Assembly (NCBI RefSeq): GCF_001653135.1
Contig: NZ_BDDS01000005.1
Location: 1 to 64,000, forward strand
Reading direction: 5' to 3'
DNA length: 64,000 nucleotides
Origin: Pseudoalteromonas neustonica
Lineage (GTDB): Bacteria; Pseudomonadota; Gammaproteobacteria; Enterobacterales; Alteromonadaceae
Of this stretch, positions 1-8,817 are shown piece after piece; within the stretch, counting starts at the first letter, position 1; each line of letters starts with the position of its first letter. Position numbers and translations under genes: made by a program. Under the pieces are notes generated by a model. It was given only the letters and a program-made list of their open reading frames with translations. It was not told the origin of the DNA and ran no database searches.

Positions 1-41
1 GTTAAGCTAACTTGTACTAATTACCCGTGAGGCTTAACCAT
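1..41 (+). rRNA. rrl: 23S rRNA, 3' end (partial)
   Basis: The first 41 bases match the conserved 3' end of bacterial 23S rRNA, including TACTAATTACCCGTGAGGC followed by TTAACC. The rest of the gene lies before the window. A 5S gene and a terminator follow, so this is the distal end of an rRNA operon. Confidence 0.93.
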
Positions 42-89
42 ACAACGCCAAACGCGTTTTATGTGACTGTTTAAGCGCAGAAGTTAAGA

Positions 90-115
90 TTGTAGGTCGT
101 GATTTATCGCGACAA
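90..115. repeat. short palindromic repeat in the 23S-5S spacer
   Basis: The spacer contains TGTAGGTCGTGATTTATCGC followed by GACAA. It is the reverse complement of the palindromic module GTCGCNATAAATNACGACCTACA seen near 0.5, 10.8 and 28.6 kb. Its presence in an rRNA spacer shows that this small element has also reached the rRNA operon. Confidence 0.6.
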
Positions 116-228
116 CTAAAGTAGATTTACTAACAGCTGTAAGCGATAAGCTTAAAGTTGTAAGAAGACAATTATCAGCATTTTCAAATTTTAGTTAGTG
201 CGTAGAGATACGAACTGACACCAAATTT

Positions 229-345
229 GCTTGGTGACAATAGCGTTTTGGACCCACCTGATCCCATGCCGAACTCAGTAGTGAAACGAAACAGCGCCGA
301 TGATAGTGTAGCATTTGTTATGTGAAAGTAGGTCATCGCCAGGCT
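229..345 (+). rRNA. rrf: 5S rRNA
   Basis: The sequence carries the conserved 5S core (CCATGCCGAACTCAG, GTGAAACG, AGCGCCGATGATAGTGT). The 5' end GCTTGGTGAC pairs with the 3' end GTCATCGCCAGGC to close helix I, which sets the borders to within a few bases. It is cotranscribed with the 23S gene about 190 bases upstream and followed at once by a terminator. Confidence 0.95.
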
Positions 346-357
346 CCAAATAAAGAA

Positions 358-385
358 AGCCCGACTCATAGAGTCGGGCTTTTTT
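358..385 (+). terminator. rRNA operon terminator
   Basis: AGCCCGACTC, a short loop, GAGTCGGGCT, then a T run: a strong intrinsic terminator 13 bases after 5S. Confidence 0.93.
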
Positions 386-478
386 ACGTCTGCAGGAAAG
401 TGAAAAAGTGAGCAAGGTGCAAGGTGGTCAATGTCGCTCAGGCGTTCATCTGAAAGCGATATACCCTCATATATCGGT

Positions 479-635
479 TGTCGCGATAAATCACGACCGA
501 CGGTTTTACAATCAACTTGCAGGTATTTTATTGTAGGTCAGGCTTTAGCTTGAAGGCATATACAGTATTCCCCAGAGCCCCATATACTCTCTTCGCAACG
601 CATTTTCATGTCACGATAAATCACGATCTACAATA
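479..635. repeat. three decayed copies of the short palindromic repeat
   Basis: The gap between the rRNA terminator and creB (about 420 bases) has no gene. It holds three degraded pieces of the repeat seen in arrays at 10.7 and 28.6 kb: GTCGCGATAAATCACGACC at 480-498, TTGTAGGTCAGGCTTTAGCT at 531-550, and GTCACGATAAATCACGATCT at 610-629. The remainder is A+T-rich and probably holds the creB promoter, but I cannot place it with confidence. Confidence 0.55.
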
Positions 636-805
636 GGTTGACAGCAAGGGACTATATTTTTTCAGGATAGCTTGGTCTCTTGAACAGTAAATACAAACTC
701 CATAAGTGAACAGCAACTTGTGCAAATTATTATCTTTATTGACTGGGCTATAACTAACTGTAACTATTATGCCTGCTAATGAGGTTGTTAAGGGAAGTGG
801 TCGAT

Positions 806-1486
806 ATGTCTTGTATACAGGTTGTAATTATTGAGGATGAGAAAGCGATTGCTGATACGTTAATTCATACACTCGAAATGGATGGATTTAAAGTCGCCTG
901 GTTTTCAACTGCTGGCGCGGGGCTTGAACATTTAAAAGCAATTAGTACTGATTTACTCATTTTGGATATTGGTTTACCCGATGCTAACGGTTTTGAGTTA
1001 TGTAAGCAGATCCGAGAGTTTTCATCATTACCTATTATTTTTTTAACAGCCCGCAATGATGAAATAGATCGTGTAGTTGGTTTAGAGATAGGTGGTGATG
1101 ACTACGTTACTAAGCCGTTTAGCCCTAGAGAAATGCTAGCTCGCGTGAAACTTCGTTTAAAACCACATCGTGTTTCGGCGCCACTGTTAGATTCCTTTCA
1201 AAGTAAACCTGTGCTTTATAGTGAAAACTACGATTATTATTATGCAAAGCAATCGCTTGGTCTAACTGCTTTGGAGTTTAAGGTACTCGATAAACTAGTC
1301 TCACAACCACGGCAGGTATTTTCTCGCGAGCAATTATTATCATCAGCTGAACTATGCCAAGAGAGTATGTATGCTCGTAATATTGATAGTCATATTAAAG
1401 CGATTAGAAACAAGTTACGCACAGCAGGTACAGATGAATTGATTCATACAAAGCGTGGCTTTGGGTACTTTTATGAGCCCGTTTAA
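806..1486 (+). CDS. creB: CreB-like response regulator
   Basis: OmpR/PhoB-type two-component regulator of 226 residues. The receiver domain (about 5-118) shows acidic EDE at 10-12, phosphoacceptor Asp54 (LILDIGLPD), Thr81 and Lys103; the C-terminal winged helix ends in HTKRGFGYFYEPV. In E. coli CreB is activated by CreC and controls creD and other envelope and metabolic genes. I chose the ATG at 806, with AGGGAAG upstream, over the in-frame ATG at 779 because MSCIQVVIIEDE is the usual receiver start. The stop overlaps creC by 14 bases, indicating translational coupling. No E. coli-type cre tag (two spaced TTCAC) is evident around the operon. Confidence 0.92.
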   Translation: MSCIQVVIIEDEKAIADTLIHTLEMDGFKVAWFSTAGAGLEHLKAISTDLLILDIGLPDANGFELCKQIREFSSLPIIFLTARNDEIDRVVGLEIGGDDYVTKPFSPREMLARVKLRLKPHRVSAPLLDSFQSKPVLYSENYDYYYAKQSLGLTALEFKVLDKLVSQPRQVFSREQLLSSAELCQESMYARNIDSHIKAIRNKLRTAGTDELIHTKRGFGYFYEPV

Positions 1487-2954
1487 ACAGATTACTCAAG
1501 GGTTATCTCGATTTAAGCGCTGGCCTAAAATCCCTCTGGGGTTTAGATTATTTTTACTCTATTTTGTACTCGTTATATTAACAACTTACTTGGTTAGCTC
1601 TACTGTAATGCGCGAAATAAAACCAACGGTGCGTCAAGTAAGTGAAGAAACTCTCGTTGATATGGCTAATTTACTCGCTGTCATGGCCCGAGAAGATCTT
1701 GTTCAGGGTACATTGGTAGAAGGTAAGTTCGCTAAACAGATTAATTCATACGGTATGCGAGAGCCTAATGCGGCCATTTGGGGGATTAGCAAGCCTGCAA
1801 TTAATCACCGTATTTATATTACTAATGCTGATGGAGTTGTTGTCCTTGATTCTTGGCAGCAAGATATAGGTAAAGATTTTTCGCGCTGGAATGATGTGTA
1901 TCTGACATTACGAGGAGAATATGGTGCACGCTCTACAGCCTTGGATTCAAGTGATCCCCTTTCTACTGTGATGCATGTAGCTGCGCCGATTATCCATAAT
2001 GAAAAAATCATTGGCGCTGTCACGGTAGCTAAAGCAAACCGATCGGTGCAACCATTTATTAATATGTCTAAGTACCGTGTATTAAGTTGGCTAGCGGTGA
2101 TGAGTATATTGGCATTAATAGTAGGGGCTTTGATCGCTTGGCGGATCAATAGCGCTTTGTATAAGCTAGCTAATTATGCCGACAAAATAGGCCGGGGTGA
2201 AAAGGCCAATAAACCGACTTTTAGAGTATTTTATGAATATGGGTTACTCAGTGATGCACTTGAGAAAATGCGCCGTCAACTAGATGGTAAAAGCTATGTA
2301 GAAAACTATGTGCAAACTCTAACACATGAATTGAAAAGTCCATTATCAGCGATTAAAGGCGCGAGTGAGATCCTACAAACCCCGCTAAGTAATGATAAAC
2401 AGCAGTTATTTGCTAGTAATATTGAATCAGAAACAGCACGAATGCAAAAGTTGATAGATAAGTTATTAGCATTAACGAAACTAGAGCAACTTCCTGAACT
2501 TGAAAAGCGAGAAGTTATTTTTATAGCCCCATTACTTGAGGCAATAAAGGGTTCTTTTATAGCTAAAGCCACTAATAAAAATGCCCTAATAACAATTCAA
2601 TGTGACTCTAGTATGCAGTTAATGGGAGACCGCTTTTTAATACAGCAGGCTTTTTATAACATTGTTGATAATGCGTTCGACTTTTTATTCGAAAGCGGTC
2701 AAATCAATATCTTCGTAGAATTACGTCAGCGCATGGTGAGTATTAAAATTAGTAATACGGGCTCTTGTATTCCTGATTATGCGCTGTTGCGCATTACAGA
2801 GCGCTTTTACTCACTGCCTCGTGCTAACGGTAATAAAAGCACAGGCTTAGGTTTAAATTTTGTAGAGCAAGTCATTAAATTACATAAAGGGGAACTCACT
2901 ATAAGTAATATTGAACAAGGGGTGTTGGTTGAGATCACAGTACCAACTCCATAA
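1473..2954 (+). CDS. creC: CreC-like sensor histidine kinase
   Basis: Inner-membrane sensor kinase of 493 residues. A first membrane helix (about 22-44) is followed by a periplasmic sensor region with the CreC signatures DFSRWNDVYLTLRGEYGARS and VMHVAAPI, a second helix (about 201-221), a HAMP-like linker, the H-box with phosphorylatable His285 (THELKSPLSAIKGASEIL) and the ATPase domain ending in ERFYSLPRANGNKSTGLGL. These segments match E. coli CreC closely. The start at 1473 lies inside the end of creB; an ATG six codons earlier would lengthen the overlap for no gain. creD follows, separated by a MITE-like insertion. Confidence 0.93.
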   Translation: MSPFKQITQGLSRFKRWPKIPLGFRLFLLYFVLVILTTYLVSSTVMREIKPTVRQVSEETLVDMANLLAVMAREDLVQGTLVEGKFAKQINSYGMREPNAAIWGISKPAINHRIYITNADGVVVLDSWQQDIGKDFSRWNDVYLTLRGEYGARSTALDSSDPLSTVMHVAAPIIHNEKIIGAVTVAKANRSVQPFINMSKYRVLSWLAVMSILALIVGALIAWRINSALYKLANYADKIGRGEKANKPTFRVFYEYGLLSDALEKMRRQLDGKSYVENYVQTLTHELKSPLSAIKGASEILQTPLSNDKQQLFASNIESETARMQKLIDKLLALTKLEQLPELEKREVIFIAPLLEAIKGSFIAKATNKNALITIQCDSSMQLMGDRFLIQQAFYNIVDNAFDFLFESGQINIFVELRQRMVSIKISNTGSCIPDYALLRITERFYSLPRANGNKSTGLGLNFVEQVIKLHKGELTISNIEQGVLVEITVPTP

Positions 2955-3002
2955 AAGCTCCACTTAAGACCCACCATAACTCCACATAGCTTCGTTACCA
3001 TG

Positions 3003-3267
3003 TATACCCAAGCCACCTCAAGATGCAGAATTCAGCGTTTCACAGGGGCTTAATATCAAGGCGTTACTTTGAAACAATGGCAATCCCTTTTAAGAAGGAA
3101 CAACGATGAGAGTAAGTCCCTGTGAAGCGCCCTGCGGGTTGGTTTTAAAGCGATTTATACTACGTTATTGATTTTAACAATAGAACCACTATTACTTGCA
3201 ATCAATGCCTTGCCTAAATCGCTTTAAATTCCAACTGAAACTCGCATCTTGAGGTGGCTTGGGTATA
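3003..3267 (+). mobile_element. 265-bp MITE-like element, copy 1 (family A)
   Basis: The element is bounded by inverted repeats of about 24 bases starting TATACCCAAGCCACCTCAAG and ending CTTGAGGTGGCTTGGGTATA. The terminal TA pairs fit a TA target duplication of the kind IS630/mariner transposases make, but that link is inference. It encodes no protein. Inside are a left hairpin (GCGTTTCACAGGG with CCCTGTGAAGCGC) and a right hairpin whose outer stem is TAAAGCGATTTA with TAAATCGCTTTA. A copy of identical length lies at 13281-13545. This copy fills nearly all of the creC-creD gap, 48 bases after creC and 27 before creD. Confidence 0.88.
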
Positions 3268-3294
3268 TTTAAATAATACATGGAGCGAATATAG

Positions 3295-4602
3295 ATGAAA
3301 CAAAAAATAGAAACAAAATTGTTGATAATCATAGGTTTAATTGTCCTGCTACTTATCCCAATTTTTATGATCCAAAATTTAATAGATGAGCGAGCTGATC
3401 TGCAAGATCAAGTTCAAGCAGATATTGCAAAAAGTAGTAGTGCTGAGCAACAAATTATTGGTCCTTTTATTCATGCTGAATATATTGAAACCAGCACTCG
3501 AGATGGTAAAACGATAGATCATGCCGTAAGTGTTTTGCTATTGCCTGAATCACTGAATATAGACAGCACATTATCAACATTCGAAAAATACCGGGGCATT
3601 TATAAAGCTCTTCTATATCGTTCAAAAAATAGGTTTGATGGTGTGTTTGATACAACGTCATTAAAACCATTAGCAGGCAAAAAAATAAAGCGGCTTAATC
3701 TTGTTATGGCCATTGCTGATATCCGAGGGATTGGGCAAGGCTCTCAAATAAGTATGAATGATCACACCTACAAATTGTTACCGGGTACGCAAATCGCACA
3801 ATTACCAGAAGGGGTTCGTATTGAACTTGATTATGCAAGCATCATGGAAGCGCCTATTTTACCGTACCAAATTGACTTAAATTTGCAAGGTATGCGCAAA
3901 CTTGCTTTAGCGCCTGTTGGCAAAGAAACCTCATTAACGATGCAAGCTGATTGGCCTCATCCAAGTTTTGTCGGCGACTACCTCCCAATTGAATCGAATA
4001 TTTCACAGCAAAGCTTCTCAGCAAGTTGGCAAACAAATTATTTTGCCACGAACCTGCAGGAGTTATTTAACCATTGTTTATTTCAAAATGAATGTGCGCA
4101 ATTTAAGCAGCGCAGCATGGGGGTTAATTTAGTTGATGGCGTAAATCATTATCTTAAAAGTTATCGCGCAAGTAATTATGCTTTACTCGTGATCTTACTG
4201 GTGTTTGCTAGTTTCTTTTTACTTGAGGTATTGCGTGGTGAGCCAATACACCCTGTACAATATGGTTTTGTCGGACTTGCTCTAGCTGTTTTTTATTTAC
4301 TGTTGATTTCTTTAAGTGAGCATTTAGGGTTTAATCTGGCGTATCTTTTATCAGCTCTTTCATCCGCATTTTTACTCAGTATCTATGTTGCGGGCATGCT
4401 TAAAAATAGTAAACATGGTGGGTTTTTCTTCCTCGGTGTTGTGTTTTTATATGGTTTATTATTTGGCTTATTAAGTGCGGAAGATTATGCATTATTGATG
4501 GGCAGTGTATTGGTGTTTGCAGTACTCAGTTTGATTATGATGCTCACTCGAACCGTAAACTGGTATAGCACAAAGCCGCAAGCTGATAACGAGGTTACTT
4601 AA
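3295..4602 (+). CDS. creD: CreD family inner-membrane protein
   Basis: 435 residues, close to the 450 of E. coli CreD. An N-terminal membrane helix (about 8-27) precedes a large periplasmic domain with family motifs (LLLPESLNID, ADIRGIGQGSQ, DWPHPSFVGDYLP), then a C-terminal block of about five helices (roughly 295-425) that includes LSEHLGFNLAYLLSALSSA. CreD is the main output of CreBC and is linked to envelope integrity and beta-lactam response; its biochemistry is not established. TGGAGCGA precedes the ATG. Transcription from the creB promoter would have to cross the 265-bp element. A bidirectional terminator follows. Confidence 0.92.
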   Translation: MKQKIETKLLIIIGLIVLLLIPIFMIQNLIDERADLQDQVQADIAKSSSAEQQIIGPFIHAEYIETSTRDGKTIDHAVSVLLLPESLNIDSTLSTFEKYRGIYKALLYRSKNRFDGVFDTTSLKPLAGKKIKRLNLVMAIADIRGIGQGSQISMNDHTYKLLPGTQIAQLPEGVRIELDYASIMEAPILPYQIDLNLQGMRKLALAPVGKETSLTMQADWPHPSFVGDYLPIESNISQQSFSASWQTNYFATNLQELFNHCLFQNECAQFKQRSMGVNLVDGVNHYLKSYRASNYALLVILLVFASFFLLEVLRGEPIHPVQYGFVGLALAVFYLLLISLSEHLGFNLAYLLSALSSAFLLSIYVAGMLKNSKHGGFFFLGVVFLYGLLFGLLSAEDYALLMGSVLVFAVLSLIMMLTRTVNWYSTKPQADNEVT

Positions 4603-4622
4603 GTAACCTTCGCTCAAATAAT

Positions 4623-4652
4623 AAAAGGGCTGATAATTTTATCGGCCCTTTT
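4623..4652. terminator. bidirectional terminator between creD and mltD
   Basis: AAAAGGGC and GCCCTTTT flank a short GAT/ATC stem extension and loop, giving A and T tracts on both sides. It can end both creBCD and the convergent mltD transcript. Confidence 0.88.
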
Positions 4653-4676
4653 ATGATTATTCAGAGTTCAGGTTTA

Positions 4677-5960
4677 TTAACTATTAGACAAAAATACAGT
4701 TAGCTTTTCGCCTATTTTTAAATGGTCGCTTGAGAGATTATTCCATTGTTTTAGTTTATTTATACTGACTTTGTAATGCTTCGCGATTTTCCATAAGCTT
4801 TCTCCCGATTTTACTTTATGCTCAATTTCTTGATCGGCAAGTATAGGGAGGATCAATTTACTCCCCGCGCGAATGCGGTTACTCGTTAGGTTATTAAATG
4901 CTTTTAATTGATTCACACTGATCGCATAGCGTTTAGCTATCACACTGAGACTGTCACCAGATTGAATTGTATAATGCTGCCATTGACTGAAATCGTTACT
5001 TTTTTGACTTGCGAGCATGCTTTTAAATGCGGCTTGTTTATCTATAGGGACAACGATGTGCGGTGCATCAATAATAGCAGGAAAGCGGATCACGCCATTA
5101 TTTAATGATTCTAGTTGTTGCCATTTATCTTTGTTATCTAAAATAACCGATCCCGATACAGGCACCACAGCAATAGCATTTTTATTTGGAATTACTGGAA
5201 ATGCCATTTTCTGGCTTTTTAATAATTGCGCCGCAGCAAGTAATTTAGGTACGTACTGACTTGTTTGTTTTGGTAACTTTAAACTAAAAAAATCGGTCGG
5301 TTTACCCTGTTTTTTATTGTTACGAATTGCCCTCAATACACGTCCTTCGCCTAGATTATAGGCCGCAACAGTATGATACCAATCACCGTCAAAACGTAGA
5401 TATAAATACTCCATAAAATCGAGCGCTGCGCGGGTACTATCTATGACATCCTGACGCCCATCGTACCAAGGAGATATGTGCACTTTAAAGTGCTTGGCAA
5501 TTGCGGGAGTCAGTTGCCATAACCCTGAAGCATGTTTATGTGAATAGGCACTTGCATCAAAGTCACTTTCAATCAGCGGCATTAATGCCAATTCAATGGG
5601 TAACCCGCGTTTTTCGACTTCGTTTACAATATAGTAAAGGTAAGGTTCGGCTCGGCGGCTAATTTCATCCATATAGTTTGGGTGAGATAAATACCACGCT
5701 ATGCGTTGCTGTACATCTGGGTGGCTTGAATCAGCAAAGCTTAACTGTACGCGAATACGTTGCCAAACATCATCTAGCGTTTGAGGGGCTAAAGGCGCTA
5801 CCTGCTCAATCGCTTCACTTTGCTGACTAATAACGGAGCTTGGCTGTGCTGTAATAACTGTTTGAGGGGTTGGCTTTTCAGATGTGGTTTCACAGCCAGA
5901 TAAAACAAAAATGAGCGGAAAAATGCCGATATATCGATTAGAAAACACGTATGAAATCAC
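4677..5960 (-). CDS. mltD: membrane-bound lytic murein transglycosylase D-like lipoprotein
   Basis: 427 residues. The lipobox LSGC places lipidated Cys23 after a short signal, so it probably sits in the outer membrane. The SLT domain (about 105-245) contains catalytic Glu131 in PLIESDFDASAYS, then SGLWQLTP and VAAYNLGEGRV, as expected for family 1 transglycosylases that cleave peptidoglycan to 1,6-anhydro-MurNAc ends. Two LysM modules (about 329-372 and 381-427) bind glycan. MltD of E. coli has the same plan and is slightly longer. It is transcribed alone; the convergent creD shares its terminator, and a MITE-like element lies just upstream of the promoter region. Confidence 0.93.
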   Translation of the reverse strand: MISYVFSNRYIGIFPLIFVLSGCETTSEKPTPQTVITAQPSSVISQQSEAIEQVAPLAPQTLDDVWQRIRVQLSFADSSHPDVQQRIAWYLSHPNYMDEISRRAEPYLYYIVNEVEKRGLPIELALMPLIESDFDASAYSHKHASGLWQLTPAIAKHFKVHISPWYDGRQDVIDSTRAALDFMEYLYLRFDGDWYHTVAAYNLGEGRVLRAIRNNKKQGKPTDFFSLKLPKQTSQYVPKLLAAAQLLKSQKMAFPVIPNKNAIAVVPVSGSVILDNKDKWQQLESLNNGVIRFPAIIDAPHIVVPIDKQAAFKSMLASQKSNDFSQWQHYTIQSGDSLSVIAKRYAISVNQLKAFNNLTSNRIRAGSKLILPILADQEIEHKVKSGESLWKIAKHYKVSINKLKQWNNLSSDHLKIGEKLTVFLSNS

Positions 5961-6025
5961 TCCTAAAGTGTCGATGAGGTCAGCCTAGCTAAAAACGAAC
6001 GCTAGCTGGAGAGTACTAACAACAC

Positions 6026-6293
6026 TAGGGCGTGTTGACCTTTGTGGATTGAAGTTTGTTCAATCTAGGGGCGATTTAATCGCGGCGCGAGGTTTGTAAC
6101 CTAGTGGGCTAAGTAAAAACCGAGCAACAATGAGTTAATCACCCCTAGGAAGAACCCTTTGGGCAGCGCATGTTTGGCATTTATACTGCGTTATCGCCTA
6201 TTTATGGGGAACAACCACACACCATAGGCGCTGCCTTGCCTAAATACCAAACAGTCTGCTGCAAAATCAATCACGAAAGGTCAACACGCCCTA
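6026..6293. mobile_element. 268-bp MITE-like element (family B)
   Basis: The ends are an 18-bp perfect inverted repeat, TAGGGCGTGTTGACCTTT at 6026 and AAAGGTCAACACGCCCTA ending at 6293, with TA at both outer ends. There is no coding capacity. The right half folds as GTTTGGCATTTA with TAAATACCAAAC, an internal loop TACTGCGTTAT/CTGCCTTGCC, and an inner CGCCTA/TAGGCG stem. The loops and core match the family A element at 3003 although the termini differ. It occupies most of the 372-base gap between the LytTR gene's end and the mltD start. Confidence 0.85.
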
Positions 6294-6332
6294 ATATTAC
6301 TATGTTAATTAGCATCTTAACCAAAGTTGGGG

Positions 6333-7202
6333 TTAATTAATATTTAAGTGAGTTTTAAATTGATCTTTATAACGTCGGGATAAATTAAGTACCTTACCCG
6401 TGGTTAGTTTTATTTCACTATCGCCGCTAGATAATGGTGTGATCGATTCAACTGCATCTAAGCGAATTGCATGAGAGCGATGAATACGGCAAAATCCTTG
6501 AGATTCTAAATTACTGCTAAGCTGAGTTAATGTAGCACGAAGTGGGTAAATACGTTCTGCGCAGTGCAGGTTTACATAATTCCCAGATGATTCTAACCAG
6601 TCTATGTTGTTCACTTTAACGATAAACTCTTTACCGAGCTTTTTTACTAAAAAACGATCGAATTGGGTGGGGATAAGCTCTTCTTCATTATTTGCCAAAG
6701 TGGTCGCTTCCCCTATGATTTGAGCGAAAACATAACTAAATACTTTAATAACGACGATAAAAAACAAAAACGCCCACAGATCTTTGCGGTATTCATATAA
6801 CAGCTCAAACCAATTCAGGCCAAAGTCATAAGCGCGCGCTTGTAGCCAATAGATAAGCTTGCGCAATCCAATCATCACCCCAACGTGCAGCACACAATAA
6901 AGTACAGATGCTGCAAAATATAAAGCGATTGAGCGGTTCACTGCTTGCCAATTAAAAGGATGGTGTTTTAGCAAGTATAAAAGAGCTGGTATGAGTAATA
7001 AGGTACTAACAGCGCTCGTGTATTCCCACACAAAAGGCTCCCACAACAGAAATGGTAATGCGCCATCGCGCTGCGCTTCCATAATTTGAGAGGTGGCGTT
7101 AATACTGTTGTTAATAAACACATACAATGCTAGAAAAATAGCGGCATACCATTTTTGGTAGTGTTGAAAGTGGTGTAGTTGAGCGCTATTTAATGTGTGC
7201 AT
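6333..7202 (-). CDS. membrane-anchored LytTR transcriptional regulator
   Basis: 289 residues with about four N-terminal hydrophobic helices (roughly 16-175) and a C-terminal LytTR DNA-binding domain (about 190-288) containing VKVNNIDWLESSGNYVNLHC and FCRIHRSHAIRLDAVESI. There is no receiver domain, so it belongs to the class that joins a membrane sensor directly to LytTR. The ligand is unknown. It is divergent from the acyltransferase gene at 7400 with a 197-base shared control region, the usual layout for a local regulator, but I cannot identify its binding sites. An alternative is that it also controls mltD downstream; the element at 6026 separates them. Confidence 0.85.
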   Translation of the reverse strand: MHTLNSAQLHHFQHYQKWYAAIFLALYVFINNSINATSQIMEAQRDGALPFLLWEPFVWEYTSAVSTLLLIPALLYLLKHHPFNWQAVNRSIALYFAASVLYCVLHVGVMIGLRKLIYWLQARAYDFGLNWFELLYEYRKDLWAFLFFIVVIKVFSYVFAQIIGEATTLANNEEELIPTQFDRFLVKKLGKEFIVKVNNIDWLESSGNYVNLHCAERIYPLRATLTQLSSNLESQGFCRIHRSHAIRLDAVESITPLSSGDSEIKLTTGKVLNLSRRYKDQFKTHLNIN

Positions 7203-7399
7203 ACTTTACAGAGTTATCGCAAAAATTATTCCAATAAGCTTGAGCATAGCAAGCAGGTAATAATAGGCAATACTTTTCATCGGCTACTGTCCCTGTGAGC
7301 CACCGCTTATCCCTACGTATTGTTTTATCAGCCTTTTATACTTGGAATTAAGATTATCTTCGCTACATTAATACACATATTAAGGTATGGATGTAAGTC

Positions 7400-8677
7400 A
7401 TGGTCAAACAACTAAAAAATGGGCTAGGGAGTGTTTTTTCACCTTGGCGAAATGTGTTTAATCACTCTTGTGAAAGTTTACCGCGGCGCTATGAGCTCGA
7501 TTGGCTAAGAGTGTTGGCATTTGGTTTACTTATTTTTTATCACACAGGTATGCTGTACAGCCAAAGCTGGGGTTTTCATTTCAAAAGCCAATATCTAAGC
7601 AGCGGTGTTGAAAATGCCATGCTATTACTATCGCCCTGGCGAATGGGACTGATTTGGTTTATCTCTGGCGCTGCACTGCGCTTCATTGCGGCGCGTTTGT
7701 CTTTTTGGGATTTTTTAGTTAGTCGCAGTATACTCATATTATTGCCCTTGCTTGTTGGGAGCTGGTTTGTAGTTCCGGTACAGCTGTATGCGCAAATGTC
7801 ACAAGAAAGTGGTTTAACGCTGAATTATTGGCAGTTTTATCAGGCATTTTTTGATTTATCACACCCGGTTTTTAAAAATTATAGTGCCGGTATTTGGCCC
7901 CATGTTGATGTAAATCACCTTTGGTATTTACGCTCATTATGGCAATTTACCTTGTTGCTTGTGCTGATTTTACCTTTACTACATCTTTCTAAAGTTCAGG
8001 CTTTAATTACGTACTTGTGTGAGCAGTCACTGCTTATTATTTTCATTGTATTACTGTTGCCGCTTTGCGCGCTAAAATTGAGCTGGCCGAGTGATACGTT
8101 TCGTTATCCCATGGGCGCGTTGTTTTTACTTTATGGTTATTTGCTTGCGTGGCAGCCAGTATTTTATAACCAATTACTGCGCTGTTGGCGGGTGTTGCTA
8201 GGGCTATTTATTGTCGGTTATCTATTAGTTGTTGCGGGCTATCATATTATTTGGCAAAACCCTGCATCTAGCCAATGGCAAATCACTAGCATGGACATGC
8301 TTTATACCACCCAGCGTTTACTTGGTGTAGTACTGATGTTAGCCCTCGCACAGCGTTTTTTGAATCGCAACCATCCGATACTTAGCAAGCTTAATGGCGC
8401 CGTTTTCCCATTTTATATTTTACATCAAAGCGTGATCATCGCCTTGGCGTTTTGGTTTACGCCAATGCAATTGGGAGTAATCATTGAGCCTCTTGCTATC
8501 ATCAGTCTTACTTTTATGATTTGTTGGTTTTTCTATGAAGTGATTAGCGGATTCGATGTTCTTTGCCCGTTGTTTGGTATAAAGCCTAGCGGGCAATACA
8601 GCAGAAAACTTCGCTTTTATGCGCGGTTGATTGGATTTGGGATTATTAGCCCGTTGATGTTGGTATTACTTATTTAG
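7400..8677 (+). CDS. acyltransferase family 3 membrane protein
   Basis: 425 residues with about ten hydrophobic helices. Near the N-terminus YELDWLRVLAFGLLIFYHTGM carries the Arg and His characteristic of acyltransferase-3 proteins, and later segments (WFISGAALRF, WYLRSLW, FPFYILHQSVI) also fit. Members O-acylate sugars, glucans or lipids at the inner membrane; OpgC-type glucan modification is one possibility, but the substrate cannot be read from sequence. The gene is alone downstream of the divergent LytTR regulator. The ATG at 7400 follows a weak AAGG-like site, and in-frame alternatives are downstream of the conserved start. Confidence 0.83.
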   Translation: MVKQLKNGLGSVFSPWRNVFNHSCESLPRRYELDWLRVLAFGLLIFYHTGMLYSQSWGFHFKSQYLSSGVENAMLLLSPWRMGLIWFISGAALRFIAARLSFWDFLVSRSILILLPLLVGSWFVVPVQLYAQMSQESGLTLNYWQFYQAFFDLSHPVFKNYSAGIWPHVDVNHLWYLRSLWQFTLLLVLILPLLHLSKVQALITYLCEQSLLIIFIVLLLPLCALKLSWPSDTFRYPMGALFLLYGYLLAWQPVFYNQLLRCWRVLLGLFIVGYLLVVAGYHIIWQNPASSQWQITSMDMLYTTQRLLGVVLMLALAQRFLNRNHPILSKLNGAVFPFYILHQSVIIALAFWFTPMQLGVIIEPLAIISLTFMICWFFYEVISGFDVLCPLFGIKPSGQYSRKLRFYARLIGFGIISPLMLVLLI

Positions 8678-8817
8678 AAAGTGATTTAGGGCTGAGTTAA
8701 GAGTTGCCCTGTATTATTAGTTGTCATAAAAAAACCATAAAACCGTAGCCCATTAGTCATACACATGTGATGCACTATGCCCCAATTAATTATTCAAAAA
8801 ATTAAAAGGGTTTTTTC

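Noticed and set aside
636..805. E. coli-type cre tag (two spaced TTCAC) controlling creBCD
   Set aside because: No tandem TTCAC pair was found upstream of creB or creD.
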